DNA of 64,000 nt, from contig CP007444.1 of assembly GCA_000632805.1 (NCBI GenBank), forward strand, positions 1,240,001-1,304,000, given 5' to 3'. A model generated the notes under the pieces. The model was not told the origin of the DNA. It searched no databases and saw nothing but the letters and a program-made list of their open reading frames with translations. Each line of letters begins with the position of its first letter. Positions within the stretch are counted from its first letter, which is position 1. Made by a program: the position numbers and the translations under genes. Below are positions 10,016-17,447 of the stretch, piece after piece. This DNA comes from Dyella jiangningensis (GTDB lineage: Bacteria; Pseudomonadota; Gammaproteobacteria; Xanthomonadales; Rhodanobacteraceae).

Positions 10016-11209
10016 CGTGCTGCTGGCGACATTGCAGGAAAAATGGGCTGGGCTGAAGGAAGCCCGGAGCGCACGATTTTGCACGGCGTGGTCGGTGCTG
10101 CAGTCGCGGCATTGGGTGGCGGTGACGCGCTTTCGGGCGGCGCCGGTGCGGCGGCCAATCAGGCGGCAATCCCGGCGATGGCCCAATATCTGGCGGATCA
10201 CGGCTACACGCCGGGGAGTGCCGAGTTTGCAACCATGCTGCAGTTGGGCAGTGCAGCCATTGGGGGCGCTGTTGCCGGTGGCACGGGCGCCGCAACGGCG
10301 CTGGACGGTACCAAGTACAACTACCTCACACATCAGCAGTTGGACAAGCTAAATACGGCCATCCAGGAGTGCAAGGGTGATCGGGTCTGTATTGAATCGG
10401 CTAAGAGTGCCGCGGAAACGATCTCCGCGAATCAGGAACTCGCGCTAGTTTCAAGTTGCGGAGGCCCGGGCGGCAGTCGATCGGACGCCTGCAAGGCCCC
10501 CATCGCTGACGCTTTTGATTACGCGAGCGACCCGCTGGCTTCCAAACTGGGCTTGCAAGCAGACCAAGCAGTCAGCGCGCAGGACTATATGAAATATCGA
10601 TACTGGTGGGGAAACGTTATTGGCGACCGGGGCGCGAGCGAAGTAGGCAATTTCATGGTCGGCGTTGCGGCGGCAGGAGCAACCGCCGGTCTGGGTGCAG
10701 GTCCGGGGATGCTTGCGGCCGCTGGTTACGAGGGAATTGAAGGCGGCTCGCTGTTGCAGTTTGCTCTTGCTACGCGAACAGGGACGGCCCTTACGTCAGG
10801 CGGGGTCAATCTAAGTGTCCAACTGGCGAAAACTGGTGGCGATATGACGAAGGTCAATCCAATTGATGTGGGGGCCAGCGTTATTGGAGGATACTTAGGT
10901 TATGGCGGTGGTGTCAGGTGGAATGGCTTGGTCGGATTTGGTGTCGGCGTGGCGCAAACTGAAGCTAACAATCTATATGGCGGTCAGAACAATAGTCTGC
11001 TGCTTGGTGGGGTTCTGGGGAGCGCGACAACGGCCATCGGCTTCAGAATTGGAGATGGCGTGACGGACTCATTGCGGACACCGGTAATTTCGCCAATTAG
11101 TGCTGTTCTTTGGGGGAATGTTATTGGGCCGAGTTCAACGGAAGGCATGAACTGGGGCTTTGAAAAACTTAAAGAACTACAAGATAACCAAAAGCAGGCG
11201 ACAAAATGA
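8624..11209 (+). CDS. Orphan 5'-truncated CdiA/FhaB C-terminal module with a second, different toxin region
   Basis: The frame is open from the repeat edge at 8582; GTG 8624 is the first possible start, but no convincing ribosome binding site precedes it. The first ~460 residues duplicate the end of the large exoprotein, through the pre-toxin segment and the YNYLTHQQ motif (~residue 564). The last ~295 residues are unique: a CX5C pair (CKGDRVC), then Gly/Ala-rich hydrophobic stretches (for example AAAGATAGLGAGPGMLAAAG and a run ending FGVGVAQTEANNLYGG), suggesting a membrane-active or membrane-entering toxin. Family knowledge: displaced orphan cdiA-CT/cdiI pairs are silent reservoirs that can replace the expressed toxin by recombination through the shared upstream sequence. 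It probably is not secreted as it stands. Confidence 0.75.
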   Translation: MGSLGGSVTMTAGNNVHLTDANVLSDTGTAIVGKNVTIDAAVGSTDTSQTYKQSSSGLTLSLGGAAVDAAMGAYAAAHRGSEVKDDRLKALYAAQAAYGVSDAVDAYNKGGVSKSGTDGGINLQLGIGASSASSKSVSHDETAYGSTIKSNGNVLIAATDGDLNVIGSKISGDNVALSATNNINLLSQSEDHTLKSSNKNASGGVGVQIGTDGIGFYAQASVGKGSAHGNGTTHATTSVDAKDTLTLVSGGDTTLQGAQAKGNTVLANIGGNLNIISEQDTDDYASKQQQASGKLVVGVGASGSGSYNQSKVDSHYASVTTVSGIGAGDGGFNIHVNGNTDLKGGVIASTADPSKNLLDTGSLTFSNIENKANYSASSVGVSGGSAGSGMSVSPSVGIPQSDDSHSSIKAGIAGGTIITRNGDTDLSGLDRTANLNQAGLKPIFDLQKVQEQQEMGQVAGYVGFRAAGDIAGKMGWAEGSPERTILHGVVGAAVAALGGGDALSGGAGAAANQAAIPAMAQYLADHGYTPGSAEFATMLQLGSAAIGGAVAGGTGAATALDGTKYNYLTHQQLDKLNTAIQECKGDRVCIESAKSAAETISANQELALVSSCGGPGGSRSDACKAPIADAFDYASDPLASKLGLQADQAVSAQDYMKYRYWWGNVIGDRGASEVGNFMVGVAAAGATAGLGAGPGMLAAAGYEGIEGGSLLQFALATRTGTALTSGGVNLSVQLAKTGGDMTKVNPIDVGASVIGGYLGYGGGVRWNGLVGFGVGVAQTEANNLYGGQNNSLLLGGVLGSATTAIGFRIGDGVTDSLRTPVISPISAVLWGNVIGPSSTEGMNWGFEKLKELQDNQKQATK

Positions 11210-11420
11210 AGTTATTACATGCAGTGCTGTCTGGGCTGGTCGCCTTCCTGACAGTGGTTGCTCTGGTGGTCGCGGGTACTACCTCAAGTGCCTAGCAGCG
11301 AGTATTACCTATGATATTTCAGTGGTCCTCCCAATAGCGATTAAAGTTGGCGCGTTTCCGGGAGGCGCGATCTTCATCCTGTCTTTAATTGGTGCGCCAC
11401 GTCGATTTCCACCGAGATGA
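11206..11420 (+). pseudogene. Frameshifted small membrane protein, putative immunity gene of the orphan toxin
   Basis: The ATG at 11206 overlaps the toxin stop codon (ATGA), the usual layout for a coupled immunity gene. The first frame gives MKLLHAVLSGLVAFLTVVAL then VVAG and terminates at 11293-11295. Another frame continues seamlessly from about 11276 with YYLKCLAASITYDISVVLP and further hydrophobic residues to a stop at 11420. Joined, they make a ~70-residue protein with two or three membrane helices. Either this is a decayed immunity gene or there is a sequencing error. The hydrophobic nature matches the hydrophobic toxin. Confidence 0.5.
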
Positions 11421-11430
11421 GGTCCGCCGA

Positions 11431-11664
11431 ATGTGTTGGCGACAAGCCATGATGATTATTGGAAGAACTGTTAATGCGGTGATTCCGGGAATGATCTTCT
11501 TTGCCTGCGTTACGCTCGTCATCATTGTCTTCTCCTACGTACTTGCACAATTAAAGGGGCTTAAGTACGTCTTTCATGACGCTTTGGCCGTGGGCGTTCA
11601 AAACGGTCTTGCATTGGGTGTCGCCATCGCGATCCTGACATTCATAATTCCCCCGCGCCGTTGA
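11431..11664 (+). CDS. Small two-helix membrane protein, possible second immunity protein
   Basis: 77 residues from ATG 11431; an upstream TTG at 11389 is possible but unlikely. Two hydrophobic segments are visible, roughly residues 17-37 (VIPGMIFFACVTLVIIVFSY) and 55-72 (NGLALGVAIAILTFIIPP). It follows the frameshifted gene by 10 nt. It may be a paralogous immunity gene or simply a toxin-locus hypothetical. No family is recognised. Confidence 0.5.
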   Translation: MCWRQAMMIIGRTVNAVIPGMIFFACVTLVIIVFSYVLAQLKGLKYVFHDALAVGVQNGLALGVAIAILTFIIPPRR

Positions 11665-11679
11665 TATAGATGCAAGCTT

Positions 11680-11744
11680 CGGGGCGGTTTTTTCTTGTTT
11701 GCCCTGTCTCTCCCAGCTGCAAAAAAGCACCCTGACTCCTTTTG
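11680..11744. repeat. MITE-like inverted-repeat element
   Basis: A TTTTTTCTTGTTTGCC left arm and, on the right, CTGCAAAAAAGCACCCTGACTCCTTTT in two blocks. Read on the minus strand it begins AAAAGGAGTCAGGGTGC and is recognisably the same family as 13252-13326. It sits between the orphan toxin module and the next gene. Confidence 0.5.
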
Positions 11745-11809
11745 CGCTCCCAAGGCAGGCGTCAGTCCAATGTGCTGGCGGCACGCTTATCACCTAGAAG
11801 GAACTTTCG

Positions 11810-12454
11810 ATGCCAAACATCTATTTAATCTGGAATGGCGCCATGCTCGCCTTTTGCGCGTTGGCGGCGCTGGCCTGGAAAGGCTCGCCCAACTCAAAGT
11901 GGATCGCGTTCGTCACACTCGCTGTCCTGACGTTTGGCTCAGCCTATACGCCGATCAAAATCTTTCCTATCTTCATACCTACGTTCTGGCTCGCGTTTGC
12001 GGTGCCGCTCATCGGGCTTGTGGTGGCCTCGGTCCGCCTTTCGGGCTGGCGCCGATGGTCGATCTTCTTTCCCTCGCTCCTGTTGCTTGGCGGCGTATTG
12101 TTGGTGACGGCCGCCGTCGTCGCCAGCAGCGCCTTCAATCCTTCCGATGGCGTCGTCAACGTGGGCATTTACATCAAGGCGAAATCTGCCGTACGCGCGC
12201 GGCTCGATGTCCCTGACTCGGCCAAGTTTCGTATGCTTCGGATCAGCACACATCACGGGCAGCGCTTCGTCTGTGGAGAGGTAAGTTCGAAGAACCTTAA
12301 GGGCGGCGGACTCGCCGGGTACACGCGGTTCTACCTGCCAACGGACGCCGTCGCCCCGCTCCCCACGTTTGAGAAGGATGACGAAGCATCGCGCTTCGAG
12401 GTGACGCAGGCGTGCACCGACGACTATTTGCGTGAAAAAATCAGAATAAAGTAG
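11810..12454 (+). CDS. Hypothetical integral membrane protein
   Basis: 214 residues from ATG 11810, preceded by an AAGGAAC ribosome binding site. Four hydrophobic helices are visible in residues ~5-110 (for example AMLAFCALAALAWKG and LLLLGGVLLVTAAVVASSAF), followed by a ~100-residue soluble domain with two cysteines (FVCGEV and QACTDD). The tail resembles small periplasmic or cytoplasmic domains of unknown-function proteins. Role unknown; it lies next to, but is not clearly part of, the toxin locus. Confidence 0.6.
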   Translation: MPNIYLIWNGAMLAFCALAALAWKGSPNSKWIAFVTLAVLTFGSAYTPIKIFPIFIPTFWLAFAVPLIGLVVASVRLSGWRRWSIFFPSLLLLGGVLLVTAAVVASSAFNPSDGVVNVGIYIKAKSAVRARLDVPDSAKFRMLRISTHHGQRFVCGEVSSKNLKGGGLAGYTRFYLPTDAVAPLPTFEKDDEASRFEVTQACTDDYLREKIRIK

Positions 12455-12513
12455 GAGGTGAGAGTAGGTCGCCTCAATTTTATCGGACGGGTCAATTGAG
12501 GTGGCGAGCGCTT

Positions 12514-13014
12514 ATGGGATTGGTGGTGAAAAAGCTCATTGACGACCGGCCCTCGGGCATCTATTCCGACCAGGATGGCTTCTTCCGGTCCGAGTATCAG
12601 ATTGGCGCACGATTGGTCTGGGTGAGGTGCCAGCACCGCCGGGATTGCATTGAGTGTGTCGCACGGGTTGACGAACTCTTGCCCGAAATTTTCGCGGCGA
12701 TGCCCAGTGCCGTTGCGCTCGCGGAGAGCCATTCACGAACCATAGTTCCTGAATTTTGGACCAAGCACGATACATCCCTACGAGAAGGTAGTCGCATGGA
12801 TGTTTGGGGTATCACCATCACGCCAGGGCTTGAGATGGCGTGGTTCGATATTTCCCGTAACCACGACTTCGACTACGTGTCACCAACGTTTTCGAAAGAC
12901 GACTGCTGGAACGACGAGCCATTCCTCTTGCCGGCGTTTCCCGACAGACACCATGTCTATGTTGTCCGCTTCAGGGACGGCTCGCTCAGCGCGGAGCCCG
13001 ACTTGAAAGGGTGA
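12514..13014 (+). CDS. Hypothetical cytosolic protein
   Basis: 166 residues from ATG 12514, with a GAGGTGG-like ribosome binding site; a TTG at 12496 is an in-frame alternative. Acidic, aromatic-rich and without membrane segments, ending in a run rich in D, W and F (SKDDCWNDEPF). It resembles small immunity-type or DUF proteins scattered near polymorphic toxin loci, but I do not recognise a family. It follows the previous gene by 59 nt on the same strand. Confidence 0.55.
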   Translation: MGLVVKKLIDDRPSGIYSDQDGFFRSEYQIGARLVWVRCQHRRDCIECVARVDELLPEIFAAMPSAVALAESHSRTIVPEFWTKHDTSLREGSRMDVWGITITPGLEMAWFDISRNHDFDYVSPTFSKDDCWNDEPFLLPAFPDRHHVYVVRFRDGSLSAEPDLKG

Positions 13015-13095
13015 GGATAGTCGGGCCGGCGCGCGCCGGGTTGCGCGGAAAATCCATTCTGATTCCTGCTCCTGTCCCCTGTTTTGCCGCGCCAG

Positions 13096-13257
13096 TTATT
13101 CCCGCAGTCTTCGCGCGTGACCCACCAGACGCATCAAGATCAGCAAGAACAGAAGTAGGATGAAGGCGGCATACGCGTACTGGCCATTGGCCACTCCCTT
13201 GCCATAGGCAAACCAGATTCCCGGGATGCCTACGAATAAAAGGGTCCGAATAAAAGG
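13096..13257 (-). pseudogene. 3' fragment of a small membrane protein
   Basis: On the minus strand the sequence encodes FVGIPGIWFAYGKGVANG followed by a hydrophobic helix (AAFILLLFLLILMRLVGH) and a basic tail, then stops at 13096. Upstream, its reading frame runs straight into the MITE-like element at 13252-13326 and gives nonsense. The natural 5' end is therefore missing or displaced. Confidence 0.4.
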
Positions 13258-13326
13258 GTCAGAGTGTTTTTTCTTGTGATCGGCCTGCGTTTCCGGGCTG
13301 CGGAAAAGCACTCTGCCCCATTTTTT
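13252..13326. repeat. MITE-like inverted-repeat element
   Basis: Imperfect palindrome. The left arm AAAAGGGTCAGAGTG followed by a T-run is mirrored on the right by GGAAAAGCACTCTGCCCC. About 75 bp long, with a 30-bp interior. The same ends recur at 8473 and 11680-11744. It truncates the reading frame on the minus strand. Confidence 0.55.
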
Positions 13327-13743
13327 GACGGAGCACACTTCGCGCCAGCAATTGGGCATGGGCTTGAGGGTATGGATCCGGATGGCCCAGATAAGCACGC
13401 CGGCGCTTACTTCGATTACGCGACCGCGCTTTATGGCCTTGCGTCCCACGTGTATGGAAATTCCAGGGCATCTGCGCAGGATTTGGCAACAACAGTGAAG
13501 TACTCGTCAGACAAAAGCCAGAAGCGGCCTCTGAGTGGTATCGCTCAATGGTATGGCAGTGCGGACTCGGCGGGCATGGTGAACTCACCAGTTGCTCGGA
13601 TGTGAGACGTAGGGCCTCGCCAAGCCGGCAGGAGGCAACGGCACACCTGCTGACGTTGTACTCTGGCAACCCGGCGTCGCTGGGAAGTGGCGCGGAAGGC
13701 GGTCGCAACGGGCACTTCCGCGGGGAACCGGAGGACATGATCG

Positions 13744-14226
13744 ATGTTCACCCTGCAACAGATAGATAACCTTCACGCGCGCCTCGGCAAGGCCAAGACG
13801 CTGGCGCAGTACGTGCGAGCGCTGCACGCCATCGGCGTCGAGCACTACGATTCTTACCTTACAGATGGCCATTCCGAATACTTCGGAAAAGACGGCTACA
13901 AGATCGTTTGCCCGCCCGTGCACGATCTGTTGGTCATTGCTGAGGTGAGCCAACGTGACTCGTTTCTTCGACACCTCCGCCGACATGAGCTGGGCGAGAC
14001 CGGCTACATGGACATGTCCCGTGGCCTGGCGGAGAGCGGGATCGAAAAGTGGTCAGTCGATGCCGTGGGAATGACCATGACCTTCTACGATAGGGCGGGC
14101 AATGCGATGCTGGTTACCGGATCATCTGATTGGGTGCGCTATCGAAACCTTTTTCTTCGCGAGGCGCAGGCCATGGCGCTTCTGTTGGTCCTTCATGTTT
14201 GGGAGAAAACATGTTCGCGCGTATGA
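13744..14226 (+). CDS. DUF1398 family protein
   Basis: 160 residues. It matches the DUF1398 (Escherichia coli YbcV-like) pattern: FTLQQIDNLHARLGKAKTLA at the start, then YDSYLTDGHSEYFGKDGYKI, LRRHELGETGYM, SGIEKWSVD and MTFYDRAGNAML. The first ~130 residues cover the family; the last ~25 are an extension beyond the usual end and overlap the next gene by 16 nt. A GGAGGAC ribosome binding site lies 6-12 nt before the ATG. Function of the family is unknown; members are small cytosolic proteins often linked to stress or phage loci. Confidence 0.8.
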   Translation: MFTLQQIDNLHARLGKAKTLAQYVRALHAIGVEHYDSYLTDGHSEYFGKDGYKIVCPPVHDLLVIAEVSQRDSFLRHLRRHELGETGYMDMSRGLAESGIEKWSVDAVGMTMTFYDRAGNAMLVTGSSDWVRYRNLFLREAQAMALLLVLHVWEKTCSRV

Positions 14227-14639
14227 AGACGCCCTTGGTATGCATGCTGGCGATGCTGTATCCGCTGTCTGCCATGGCCTGCGACAACAAGGTGGACGAT
14301 CCGGTGTCGGTCGTCCAGGCGCAGGTGGATGCGTATAACGCACACGACGTCGCCAAATTTGCCTCCTGTTACGCCGACGACGTCTCCATCATCGACCTGA
14401 GTGGTAAGCGGCCGGACATCCTGGGAGCTGCGGCGTTGAAGCAGGCATACTCCTTTCTGGAGACGAAGCCGAAGGAGTTCCGCGTGGAAATCGTCCAGCG
14501 TGTCGTCAACGGCCCGGTCGTGGTCGATCAGGAGCAGCTGTTCGGCCTTCCTCCGGACAAGGGGCAACCCAAGGCTCTGGCGATATACGAGGTGCGCGAC
14601 GGGAAGATCCAGAAGGCGTGGTTCCCGCCCCGGGACTGA
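14211..14639 (+). CDS. Secreted SnoaL/NTF2-like domain protein
   Basis: 142 residues from ATG 14211, inside the 3' end of the DUF1398 gene. N-terminal signal peptide (MFARMKTPLVCMLAMLYPLS, then AMAC). The mature part has the cone-shaped SnoaL-like layout: VQAQVDAYNAHDVAKFASCY, ADDVSIIDLSGKRP, then EVRDGKIQKAWFP. Family knowledge: the nuclear transport factor 2 fold, used by ketosteroid-isomerase-like and steroid Delta-isomerase-type proteins. The substrate cannot be told from sequence. Confidence 0.75.
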   Translation: MFARMKTPLVCMLAMLYPLSAMACDNKVDDPVSVVQAQVDAYNAHDVAKFASCYADDVSIIDLSGKRPDILGAAALKQAYSFLETKPKEFRVEIVQRVVNGPVVVDQEQLFGLPPDKGQPKALAIYEVRDGKIQKAWFPPRD

Positions 14640-14729
14640 CGCCCGGGCCAGGCTCGGCAGGATGTCGCAAATAGGCGGCAGGGCAGGCCTCGGCGGGTGA
14701 AGCGCACTGAATGCCCGGGGCAGTGCTCG

Positions 14730-15482
14730 CTACTGCCAACCGGCTGAGCGTGCCGCGCGCTCCTGCGCTGCATCGAAGACGTCGCCGCGCAGGCGTGCGT
14801 CGACTGCCGCCTGAACTTCAGGCGTCAACGCGCTCGCCGCTTGCCGCAGTTCACCACCCTCCGATGGCGTCATCGGTCCAAGCACGGGCAATGCCCAGCC
14901 CGAATCACCGTGACATGCAAGGCCTGCGCGCGAAGGTGAGGTACGCACGACGAAGGTGCGACAGACGTGCCCGTCGGCGCCGCGAAAACTCAAACCAATG
15001 GCGATAGGGGCGCGTGCATCGGGTTCACTTGCCAATGCTTGGTCGAGCGTATGCGCAAGGGCACCGGCAGCGTAGGTTTGTCCATGCTGCGTCCGCGTCA
15101 GCGCTTCGCCGGTGCGCCACCACCACATCGACGCAGCGGCCAGCATTATCGACGCCGCCAAGGCTGCTCCCGTTATCCATCGACGACGTGCGGCGGGGCG
15201 TCGCGCGTTGAGCGGCATGTCTGTGCGCGTTGGCGTTATCCGCGATGCGCCTGCATCCCTCGCTGCGGTGGGTCGAAGCAAGGCAGACAAGTGCTCCGGC
15301 ACCGGCTCATTCAGCACGGGATCGAACGTGGCACGCAACTGTGCGCGCAGAGCACGTGTGCGCTGCACACGTTCGGCGAGCGCCGTGTCGTGGGCTAGCG
15401 CGGCATCTATGTCGGCCGCAGTGGCGGCGTCCAGTTCGCCATCCACGTAAGCCTGCAAGGTTTCGTCGTCGATCGGTTTCAT
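14730..15482 (-). CDS. Anti-sigma factor, single-pass membrane protein
   Basis: 250 residues. N-terminal cytoplasmic anti-sigma helix bundle (DETLQAYVDGELDAATAADI), no zinc-binding HXXXCXXC motif, one membrane helix around residues 103-122 (WITGAALAASIMLAAASMWW), then a ~125-residue periplasmic domain with two cysteines. The start codon overlaps the sigma-factor stop by 4 nt (ATGA), so the two are translationally coupled. Expected role: hold the upstream ECF sigma factor inactive until an envelope signal triggers release. The divergent protease gene next door is a plausible regulon member or signal processor (inference). Confidence 0.85.
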   Translation of the reverse strand: MKPIDDETLQAYVDGELDAATAADIDAALAHDTALAERVQRTRALRAQLRATFDPVLNEPVPEHLSALLRPTAARDAGASRITPTRTDMPLNARRPAARRRWITGAALAASIMLAAASMWWWRTGEALTRTQHGQTYAAGALAHTLDQALASEPDARAPIAIGLSFRGADGHVCRTFVVRTSPSRAGLACHGDSGWALPVLGPMTPSEGGELRQAASALTPEVQAAVDARLRGDVFDAAQERAARSAGWQ

Positions 15483-15970
15483 GCTTCTGTCCCAAGATGG
15501 GCCTGCAGGGCAGTACGGGCGCGTGCCAGCCGGCTGGTGACCGTTCCCACCGGCACCTCGAGCAGGTCGGCAGCTTCGCTGTACGACATGCCTTCGACCA
15601 GTACCAGGGCCACCACTTCACGGTGATCCGGCGGCAGCGCCGCGAGCGCCTTCGCTAGCACGAGCTTCTGCACCGACGGTGCGCTGTTGGTATCGGCCAC
15701 CGCTTCGCCGGCTTCCTCGGGTGCGAACAGCGCCTGTGATCGATGGCGTGCACGCAGTTCGTCACGCCAGGCATTGCGCGCAATCGCGAACACCCACTTG
15801 TCCAACGGCGCGTCAGGGCGCCATTGTTCGGCGCGCGCCAGTGCTCGCTCCAACACGACCTGCACCAGGTCATCGGCGTCGGCGGCTTGCCCCGCCAACG
15901 CCCGGGCAAGGCGACGCAGGCGTGGCAACAACGCAATCAGACCTTCGCGCATCGTGTCGCTCGAATTCAC
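15479..15970 (-). CDS. ECF-subfamily RNA polymerase sigma factor
   Basis: 163 residues beginning at a GTG (15970); an internal ATG gives MREGLIALL. Region 2 is visible at ~20-85 (ADDLVQVVLERALA, then LDKWVFAIARNAWRDELRAR) and region 4 at ~105-155 (LPPDHREVVALVLVEGMSYS then VPVGTVTSRLARAR). Standard ECF length. It directs transcription of an envelope or stress regulon under control of the coupled anti-sigma factor. The 120-nt gap to the divergent subtilase gene must hold both promoters. Confidence 0.9.
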   Translation of the reverse strand: MNSSDTMREGLIALLPRLRRLARALAGQAADADDLVQVVLERALARAEQWRPDAPLDKWVFAIARNAWRDELRARHRSQALFAPEEAGEAVADTNSAPSVQKLVLAKALAALPPDHREVVALVLVEGMSYSEAADLLEVPVGTVTSRLARARTALQAHLGTEA

Positions 15971-16090
15971 ACATCACCTTTCGTTACGCCTGGAGGGGCG
16001 GATTCCTTCCATGGGCGCTTCAAAGCGGTTCAAGGGCGTAAAGCGGGGCCATGCTAGCATCCGGCCCCGTTGATCTGGAGGCCCTTGGCG

Positions 16091-17341
16091 ATGCCCTCGC
16101 GCCTTGCTTACCGCTGGTTCGTGCAAGGCCTCGCCGTTGCGCTGGCCTCGTTTGTTTCTGCATCCATGCAGGCGCAGGTGCTGGGTCCCGCACAGCGGAT
16201 AACCGGTCTGCAGGCGCCCATCGGCACCCGCCTGCCAGCGGCATGGCCGGGCGCAACCCTGCAAGGCATCGACAACGTGCTGCAACGATCGTTGGCGCTC
16301 ACACGGTCGGTGCAGATCGACGCGCTGCTGCGCAAGGAGGGCAGGCGCGTCGATGTCGATCCGCAAGGCGCACCGATTCTGCGTGGTGAATTTCTCGCCA
16401 TGAGTCTTTCGGGGGCTGCACTCGACGCGGTGTTGGCGCAGGGCTTCAGCAAGGAGCGCGACGTATCGATGGACGCGATGCCCGAACTGGGCTTTGTCGT
16501 GCTTCGCGATACCCGTCACCGTCGCGCGGAAGAAGCCATGCATGTCCTGCGACAGACGGCGCCCGCTGCAACGTTTGCCTATCAACACCTCTATCTGCCA
16601 GCCGGCATCATCGAAGCGACCGGAGAAACATCGTCGTCTGCCATGGCGTCCCCGAACCCAGCGAAGCGCGTGGGGCTGATCGACGGCGGTATCGATACGG
16701 CCGACTCCGCCCTCGCGCACGCGCACATCGAGCAGCACGGGTGCACTGTGCCGAAGCCTTCGCGACACGGTACAGCCGTCGCCGCGCGGCTTGTCGATGG
16801 CGGGTCATACACCTTGTTTGCGTCCGACCTGTGGTGTGGAGACGCCGTGGGCGGTGCGACATCGCAACTGGTGGAGGCACTGGCCTGGATGGCGCATGAG
16901 CATGTGCCGGTGATCAACATCAGCCTGGTTGGCCCCGACAACCCGCTACTTGCACGCGCCGTGCAGACCATGCTCGCCCGCGGCCATGTGCTGGTCAGCG
17001 CGGCAGGCAACGATGGCCCCGCGGCACCGCCGCTGTTTCCCGCTGCGTATCCCGGCGTGATCGGTGTCGGCGGCGTCGACGCGCAGGGGCGCGTACTGCC
17101 TGAGTCAGCCAGCGGCGATCAGGTGGCATTTTGCGCATCCGGCGTGGTCGGCAATGGACGCAACGCGCTGCGCGGTACGTCGTTTGCGGCACCAATCGTG
17201 GCGCGCAAGGCGGCTCAGTGGATGCAAGCGCCTGACCCTGATGCTTCGGCACAGGTGTTGAAGCACCTGATCGGAGAAGTACGCGCACTCCATGCCTCCG
17301 GTCGCGATCCGCGCTGCGGCTATGGCGTGCTCTCGCCTTGA
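16091..17341 (+). CDS. Secreted subtilisin-like (S8) serine protease
   Basis: 416 residues from ATG 16091, preceded by CTGGAGG. The signal peptide runs to about residue 30 (cleavage near MQAQ). Catalytic triad: Asp in GLIDGGIDT (~residue 196), His in RHGTAVAA (~226) and Ser in GTSFAAPI (~363), plus the oxyanion Asn in SAAGNDGP. The ~165-residue segment before the Asp is an N-terminal propeptide or accessory region. The catalytic domain is compact and ends soon after the Ser motif. It is divergent from the ECF sigma/anti-sigma pair and followed by a secreted Gly/Ala-rich protein. Substrate unknown; a role in envelope sensing or processing is inference. Confidence 0.9.
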   Translation: MPSRLAYRWFVQGLAVALASFVSASMQAQVLGPAQRITGLQAPIGTRLPAAWPGATLQGIDNVLQRSLALTRSVQIDALLRKEGRRVDVDPQGAPILRGEFLAMSLSGAALDAVLAQGFSKERDVSMDAMPELGFVVLRDTRHRRAEEAMHVLRQTAPAATFAYQHLYLPAGIIEATGETSSSAMASPNPAKRVGLIDGGIDTADSALAHAHIEQHGCTVPKPSRHGTAVAARLVDGGSYTLFASDLWCGDAVGGATSQLVEALAWMAHEHVPVINISLVGPDNPLLARAVQTMLARGHVLVSAAGNDGPAAPPLFPAAYPGVIGVGGVDAQGRVLPESASGDQVAFCASGVVGNGRNALRGTSFAAPIVARKAAQWMQAPDPDASAQVLKHLIGEVRALHASGRDPRCGYGVLSP

Positions 17342-17447
17342 AGCTGAATGCGGACCAACAACAACCGCTCAAGCGGGGAAGGATCCACGGATCGCAGACG
17401 TAGAGGACTCCTGCAAGCCGGGCATTCGCTCAGGCAGGAGACCCCAT

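Noticed and set aside
13264..13605. 113-codon + strand frame
   Set aside because: Begins inside the MITE-like element and shows no domain or ribosome binding site.
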